This document shows, in pieces, positions 57,706 through 61,316 of a stretch of DNA of 61,316 bases (position 1 is its first letter; each line of letters begins with the position of its first letter). Source of the stretch: Anaerolinea sp. (GTDB lineage Bacteria > Chloroflexota > Anaerolineae > Anaerolineales > Anaerolineaceae); assembly GCA_029975965.1 (NCBI GenBank), contig JARKOV010000113.1, forward strand, positions 1-61,316, in the 5' to 3' direction. The position numbers were made by a program, and so were the translations under genes. The notes beneath the pieces are model-generated. The model was not told where the DNA came from, did no database searches, and was given only the letters and a program-made list of their open reading frames with translations.

Positions 57706-59544
57706 TCAATCGCGCAGGTGAAACGGAACATCGATAATCACGTGCTGATAACCGGTCCTCCGGCGGCGTAAAAGCAAGGCCATGCGGATCACCCAGGCTG
57801 ACTGGTTGTGCAAGAAATTTTGCCACCAGTGCGCCGGGACAAACTCCGGCATGATCAGCACCGCCTGGCGACCGTCGTTGCGCTCCAGGTCCATCCGGTC
57901 GAGAAAATCGATCAGCGGTCCAACCATCGAGCGATACGGCGAGGGTTCAACCGCCAGAGGAATATCGGGCCACCAATGCGACCAAACTTCCTGGATTTTC
58001 TTGCCGCTGCCCGGCTCCATTTCAATGTACAGAGCGGTCACATCGTCGCTGATGGAGCGGGCGAAATTGACCGCCTCAATCGTCGCGCGGTGAACGCCGG
58101 AGATGGGCAACACGACGCGCGGTGGGGGCAAGGGTCGCAGAGAAGGCGGCAGCCCGCGAAGCGATAACTGGTCGGCGACGTGCTGGTAATGGCTGCGTAC
58201 ATTATAGAAGAAATAGACCAGGATGGGAATTACCACCATAGTGATCCAGGCACCCTCAACGAAGCGGGTATAGGCGATGATCAGTGCGCTAGACAAGGTT
58301 GCCAGCGCCCCTCCGCCATTAATGGCGGCCTTGACCTGCCAGCCCCTTTCACGGAACCTGAACCAGTGCACCACCATCCCGGCTTGTGAGAAAGTAAAAG
58401 CCAACAGCGCCCCGATGGCAAATAAGGGCACAAGGGCGTGGGTATCGCCCTGAAAAACGATGACCAGAGCCGCCGTGGCGGCTGCCAGCGCCACGATTCC
58501 GTTCGAAAAGACCAGCCGGTCGCCCAGGTTGGTGAACTGGCGTGGGATAAATTTATCGCCCGCCAGGATGGCCGCCACGCGGGGAAAGCCGGCGAAGCTG
58601 GTGTTGGCAGCCACCGCCAGGATGAGCAGCGTGGCGCTTTGGATCATAAAATAAAACACCCCGCCGCCGGTCAAGCGCCGCGCCAGAGCTGACAGAATAG
58701 TCTCGTTTGGGCCGGCGACCACCGCAAAGAACTGGGTGAGACCGATGCTGCCGATGAACAGAATGCCCATTAACGCCGCCATGATCAGCAAAGTCTTCTG
58801 GGCGTTTTTAACCTCCGGCGCTTGGAACACGGGAACGCCGTTGCTGATCGACTCGATCCCGGTTAACGCGGTGCAACCGGCGGCAAAGGCGTGGAGCATC
58901 AAGGCAACAGATAGCGGTTCCGTCGCGGTGACCGCGGCGCTCGAAATCGGAACAATCCCTTGCGCCACCAGGCGCACAGCGCCATAAATGAGCAGCGGCA
59001 GGTACGTCGCCAGAAACAGGTAAACCGGAATAGCCATCAAGGTGCCGGTCTCGCGCAGCCCTCGCAGGTTAGCCAGGGTGAGCACGAGCAGGATACCCAA
59101 CGCCAAACTAACCTTATGCGGAATCAACACCGGAAACGCCGACGCAATGGCATCCACCCCGGCCGTCAGGCTGACCGCCGCAGTCAAAACATACGAGACC
59201 ATCAAAGCGGCCGCAGCGATCAAGCCTGGGAAGGTGCCCAGGTTATCCCGCGCCACCACATACGAACCGCCGCCCGAGGGGTAACCGTGGATCGTCTGGT
59301 AATAGGACAGGGCGACAACGACCAACAAAGCCGTGATCGCCAGCCCGATTGGGAAAGCCCGGCTCAGACCCACGGCTCCAGCCACCACCAGTCCCAGGTA
59401 GATCTCCTGGTTGGCATACGCGATAGACGACAGCGCGTCGGGCGAAAATGCCGCCAGCGCGCGCACTTTATCCAGTTTCTTTCCAGCCAGCTCGAAAGTC
59501 GGCAACGGCGAACCCAGGATGAGCTCTTTTATTCGGTTTAACAT
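57706..59544 (-). CDS. APC-superfamily transporter (KimA-like K+ or amino acid importer)
   Basis: A 612-residue polytopic protein with about 12 helices and a 180-residue cytoplasmic C-terminal domain. The first helix region AAFSPDALSSIAYANQEIYLGLVVAG is like that of KimA (YdaO) and other KUP-like APC members, and the C-terminal VVLPISGVHRATIEAVNFARSISDDVTALYIEME resembles a USP-like regulatory domain. KimA is a potassium importer controlled by cyclic di-AMP; homology alone does not exclude amino acid transport. No ydaO-type riboswitch fits the short leader (about 32 nt). A -10 TATAAT lies at 59588-59583. Confidence 0.88.
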   Translation of the reverse strand: MLNRIKELILGSPLPTFELAGKKLDKVRALAAFSPDALSSIAYANQEIYLGLVVAGAVGLSRAFPIGLAITALLVVVALSYYQTIHGYPSGGGSYVVARDNLGTFPGLIAAAALMVSYVLTAAVSLTAGVDAIASAFPVLIPHKVSLALGILLVLTLANLRGLRETGTLMAIPVYLFLATYLPLLIYGAVRLVAQGIVPISSAAVTATEPLSVALMLHAFAAGCTALTGIESISNGVPVFQAPEVKNAQKTLLIMAALMGILFIGSIGLTQFFAVVAGPNETILSALARRLTGGGVFYFMIQSATLLILAVAANTSFAGFPRVAAILAGDKFIPRQFTNLGDRLVFSNGIVALAAATAALVIVFQGDTHALVPLFAIGALLAFTFSQAGMVVHWFRFRERGWQVKAAINGGGALATLSSALIIAYTRFVEGAWITMVVIPILVYFFYNVRSHYQHVADQLSLRGLPPSLRPLPPPRVVLPISGVHRATIEAVNFARSISDDVTALYIEMEPGSGKKIQEVWSHWWPDIPLAVEPSPYRSMVGPLIDFLDRMDLERNDGRQAVLIMPEFVPAHWWQNFLHNQSAWVIRMALLLRRRRTGYQHVIIDVPFHLRD

Positions 59545-59582
59545 AGGGGGAAGTTCACTCTCAAGCGAACAAATTTATCACC

Positions 59583-59588
59583 ATTATA
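59583..59588 (-). promoter_or_regulatory. -10 box of the KimA-like gene
   Basis: TATAAT reading leftward, 38 bp before the ATG at 59544, leaving a leader of about 32 nt. Confidence 0.6.
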
Positions 59589-59619
59589 GGAGGATCAGGG
59601 ATTCCCGCCACAGAATCAC

Positions 59620-60036
59620 TCACTCCAATTCGTCCGGCTGGTAACGGCGCATCTCCTTGATCTTGCTGCGGTGCTGCTTCTCACGCGCCCGCCCGGCCCC
59701 CGAAGGCACAACCTTCTTGCGCTCCTTCGGCGCGACCGCCGCTTTGGCAACCAGCGCCACCAGCCGGCGCACGGCGTCGGCGCGGTTCTGCTCCTGGGTG
59801 CGGTAAGCGCGCGCGTCGATGATCAAAACGCCCTGGTCGGTCACCCGGCTGCCCGCCAGGCGCACCAACCGCTCCTTGACCTCAGGCGGCAGCGTTTGCG
59901 AGCGGATCACGTCGAAGCGCAACTGCACCCCGCTGGCGACCTTGTTGACGTTCTGCCCGCCTGGCCCCGACGTGCGGATAAATTCGATCTGGATCTCCCG
60001 CTCGTCGATCTGCAGGTCGCCATTCACTTCGATCAT
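59620..60036 (-). CDS. arfB: Peptidyl-tRNA hydrolase ArfB (class I release-factor-like)
   Basis: A 138-residue codon-independent ribosome rescue factor. The GGQ motif is intact: SGPGGQNVNKVASGVQLRFDV. The basic C-terminal tail (KAAVAPKERKKVVPSGAGRAREKQHRSKIKEMRRYQP) that inserts into the mRNA channel is present, and the codon-recognition domain is absent. The length is typical. The ATG at 60036 sits 6 nt after the -10 TATAAT, so it is leaderless; the open frame extends 16 unsupported codons further. Confidence 0.95.
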   Translation of the reverse strand: MIEVNGDLQIDEREIQIEFIRTSGPGGQNVNKVASGVQLRFDVIRSQTLPPEVKERLVRLAGSRVTDQGVLIIDARAYRTQEQNRADAVRRLVALVAKAAVAPKERKKVVPSGAGRAREKQHRSKIKEMRRYQPDELE

Positions 60037-60042
60037 ACTATG

Positions 60043-60050
60043 ATTATAAT
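60043..60050. promoter_or_regulatory. Shared divergent -10 element (ATTATAAT)
   Basis: The palindrome ATTATAAT holds TATAAT on the minus strand (60048-60043), 6 nt before the arfB ATG, and TATAAT on the plus strand (60045-60050), 23 bp before the ATG of the membrane gene at 60074. Both promoters overlap almost completely, so only one polymerase could open this site at a time. Confidence 0.72.
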
Positions 60051-60073
60051 CAGATCGACACCGGCACACCCGC

Positions 60074-61316
60074 ATGAACGCCACTCCACTTTCCCCCGCC
60101 AGGCCTCAAAAACCCGTCGTCTGGATTCTCCTGCTGCTCAGCGCGGCATACTTCGCTGCCTTCATCCCTCCCAATGCGGCGGCATCCGAGAATCTCGAGA
60201 TGGTGGGCATCTTTCAGCCCGACGAAGCCGTGCCGCTGCCCTACGCGCTTGCCATGATCCAGCCCGCCGCGACGGTCAAAGACGCCCTGATCAATTTCGC
60301 CTTCTACAAGTATTACTTTTACGGCTATCCCCACTTTGCCGTGTCCGCGCTGGCGCTGCTCCCCATCCGGCTGCTCGGCCGGCTGGAGGATACGCCGCTG
60401 GTCATGGCGACCCTGCGCCAGATGGTCAGCGTGCTGCCGATGCTGGCGGCGATCCTCCTCCTGGTCTACTTGCAAACCCGCTTCCGCTCCTACCGCGCCG
60501 TCGCGCTGTTTGTGCTGCTGGCGAGCTTGCCGGCGGTGGTCGAAAACAACTTCTGGTGGCACCCCGATTCGCTGGCGATTCTTTTCGCCGTGCTGGCGAT
60601 CTTCTTCCTCAACCGCGACGACCTGCGCCTGGGCTGGAATTTTTACGCCGCCGCCGCTTTTTGTGGATTTTCCGCGGGAACCAAAGGCATCGGCTTTTAC
60701 CTCTTTCTCGCCGTGCTGGCCTGCCTGGCGCTGGCGAGAATCGTCAAGAAGGCATCCCTCGCTCGCCTGGCTCTCGCGGGGCTGGGATTCCTGGCGACGA
60801 TGGCCGCCGCCTACCTGCTCGCCAACCCCATCCTGGTCTACGAGAGCGTGCGCCGCGACTATTTCTTCGTCATGCGCGAGCAGTCGCGCCTGCTGGCCGG
60901 CGGTTACGAGGTGATCTACAGCAAGGGGCCGGCGGCGGCCTGGCCGGTGCTGAAAGAATTTTACGGCCACTGGATCTTTCTCGCCCTGGCCGCCGGTCTC
61001 TGCGTTTACCGGTCCCTGCGCGGTCCAGACCGGCTCTTATCGACCCTGATCCTGGCCTGGGCGCTGCCGATCACGGCGATGGTCTTCTTCTGGATCCATT
61101 TCAAGTACCAGTACTGGCTGCCGGTTGCCCTGCCGTTGATTTCGTGCGTGACGACGATTCTCCCGGGCAAGGAGGCGTTCGACTCTCTGCGCAAGCCTTC
61201 CCCGCCACGCGCAAAGGTCGCCCCTTTCGCGCAACTCGGCCTGGCGGTGCTCGTGCTGGCTCAATGGGGAGCCTTCATCCGCCAGGATACCGCGCGCTAT
61301 ACAGCCGAGTTGCGGC
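60074..61316 (+). CDS. Multi-pass membrane protein, probable glycosyltransferase (partial at window end)
   Basis: The frame from the ATG at 60074 is open to the last base of the window (414 codons, no stop), so the gene is cut. Translation gives a polytopic protein with about 8-10 hydrophobic helices starting VVWILLLLSAAYFAAFI, an early acidic site (MVGIFQPDEAVPLPYA), and a loop FWWHPDSLAILFAVLAIFFL. That layout, first helix then an Asp/Glu loop, is typical of GT-C (GT39/PMT-like) glycosyltransferases that use lipid-linked sugars. The family is inferred from topology rather than a full motif match. It shares the divergent -10 element with arfB. Confidence 0.72.
   Translation, partial: MNATPLSPARPQKPVVWILLLLSAAYFAAFIPPNAAASENLEMVGIFQPDEAVPLPYALAMIQPAATVKDALINFAFYKYYFYGYPHFAVSALALLPIRLLGRLEDTPLVMATLRQMVSVLPMLAAILLLVYLQTRFRSYRAVALFVLLASLPAVVENNFWWHPDSLAILFAVLAIFFLNRDDLRLGWNFYAAAAFCGFSAGTKGIGFYLFLAVLACLALARIVKKASLARLALAGLGFLATMAAAYLLANPILVYESVRRDYFFVMREQSRLLAGGYEVIYSKGPAAAWPVLKEFYGHWIFLALAAGLCVYRSLRGPDRLLSTLILAWALPITAMVFFWIHFKYQYWLPVALPLISCVTTILPGKEAFDSLRKPSPPRAKVAPFAQLGLAVLVLAQWGAFIRQDTARYTAELR

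Noticed and set aside
59545..59619. Cyclic di-AMP (ydaO-type) riboswitch before the KimA-like gene
   Set aside because: The gap is only 75 bp and the leader about 32 nt, too short for that riboswitch.

Overview
The window reads as a chromosomal segment of a GC-rich, free-living saccharolytic bacterium, most likely a Chloroflexota member of the Anaerolineae type. This is inferred from gene style only. The signs are lipoproteins whose LAAC box is followed by long Thr/Pro linkers, an NBR1-like Ig lipoprotein, a DUF6062-like Cys-rich protein, sugar ABC transporters without their own ATPase, cytoplasmic glycoside hydrolases without signal peptides, and several genes whose -10 box sits 6-7 nt before the start codon (leaderless mRNAs). 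There is no rRNA, phage, IS transposase or CRISPR array; one tRNA is present.

Layout. 1-340: 72-bp tandem repeats and a hairpin. 340-9004: a glycan-uptake and xylan module, with two MalF/MalG permeases, two substrate-binding lipoproteins, two paralogous LacI regulators, palindromic operators, and a cytoplasmic GH10 xylanase carrying the same operator. 9081-12861: housekeeping and small genes (Ig lipoprotein, exonuclease III, HTH protein, secreted small protein, zinc-ribbon membrane protein). 12858-18925: two divergent uroporphyrinogen-decarboxylase-like methyltransferase genes, GNAT, GH2 and M28 peptidase. 18973-25271: ferritin, GH9, HIT, small membrane protein, VOC protein, methyltransferase and SIS isomerase. 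25305-33348: a surface-polysaccharide operon (epimerase, DegT aminotransferase, two GT4s, flippase and an asparagine-synthetase-like protein that lacks the glutaminase cysteine). 33696-42200: CE15-type glucuronoyl esterase, C39-like lipoprotein, tRNA-CAU, Rieske oxygenase, Zn alcohol dehydrogenase, a secreted repeat protein, and a lactate-permease-family transporter. 42303-46939: a complete BMP-type ABC importer. 47154-53060: nitroreductase, HAD phosphatase, DUF6062, DoxX, an ECF sigma factor with a FecR/DUF5666 partner, and GNAT. 53222-57675: nitrilase-superfamily hydrolase, Old Yellow Enzyme homologue, SDR and GH88. 57706-61316: KimA-like APC transporter, ArfB, and a membrane glycosyltransferase-like gene cut by the window edge.

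How it fits together. GH10, CE15, GH2, GH9 and GH88 lack obvious export signals and point to import of (glucurono)xylan or other plant oligosaccharides followed by cytoplasmic hydrolysis. The LacI operators tie the transporter/regulator operon to the xylanase.

The least expected structure is in the intergenic DNA. At least three families of short palindromic repeats (F1, GTAACTGCTCAGC...; F2, GTAAAATGTGGGGC...; F3, AATCCGCGAATTACGCG...) recur. They sit side by side in two places and one is nested inside another in a third, as expected for small non-autonomous mobile elements.
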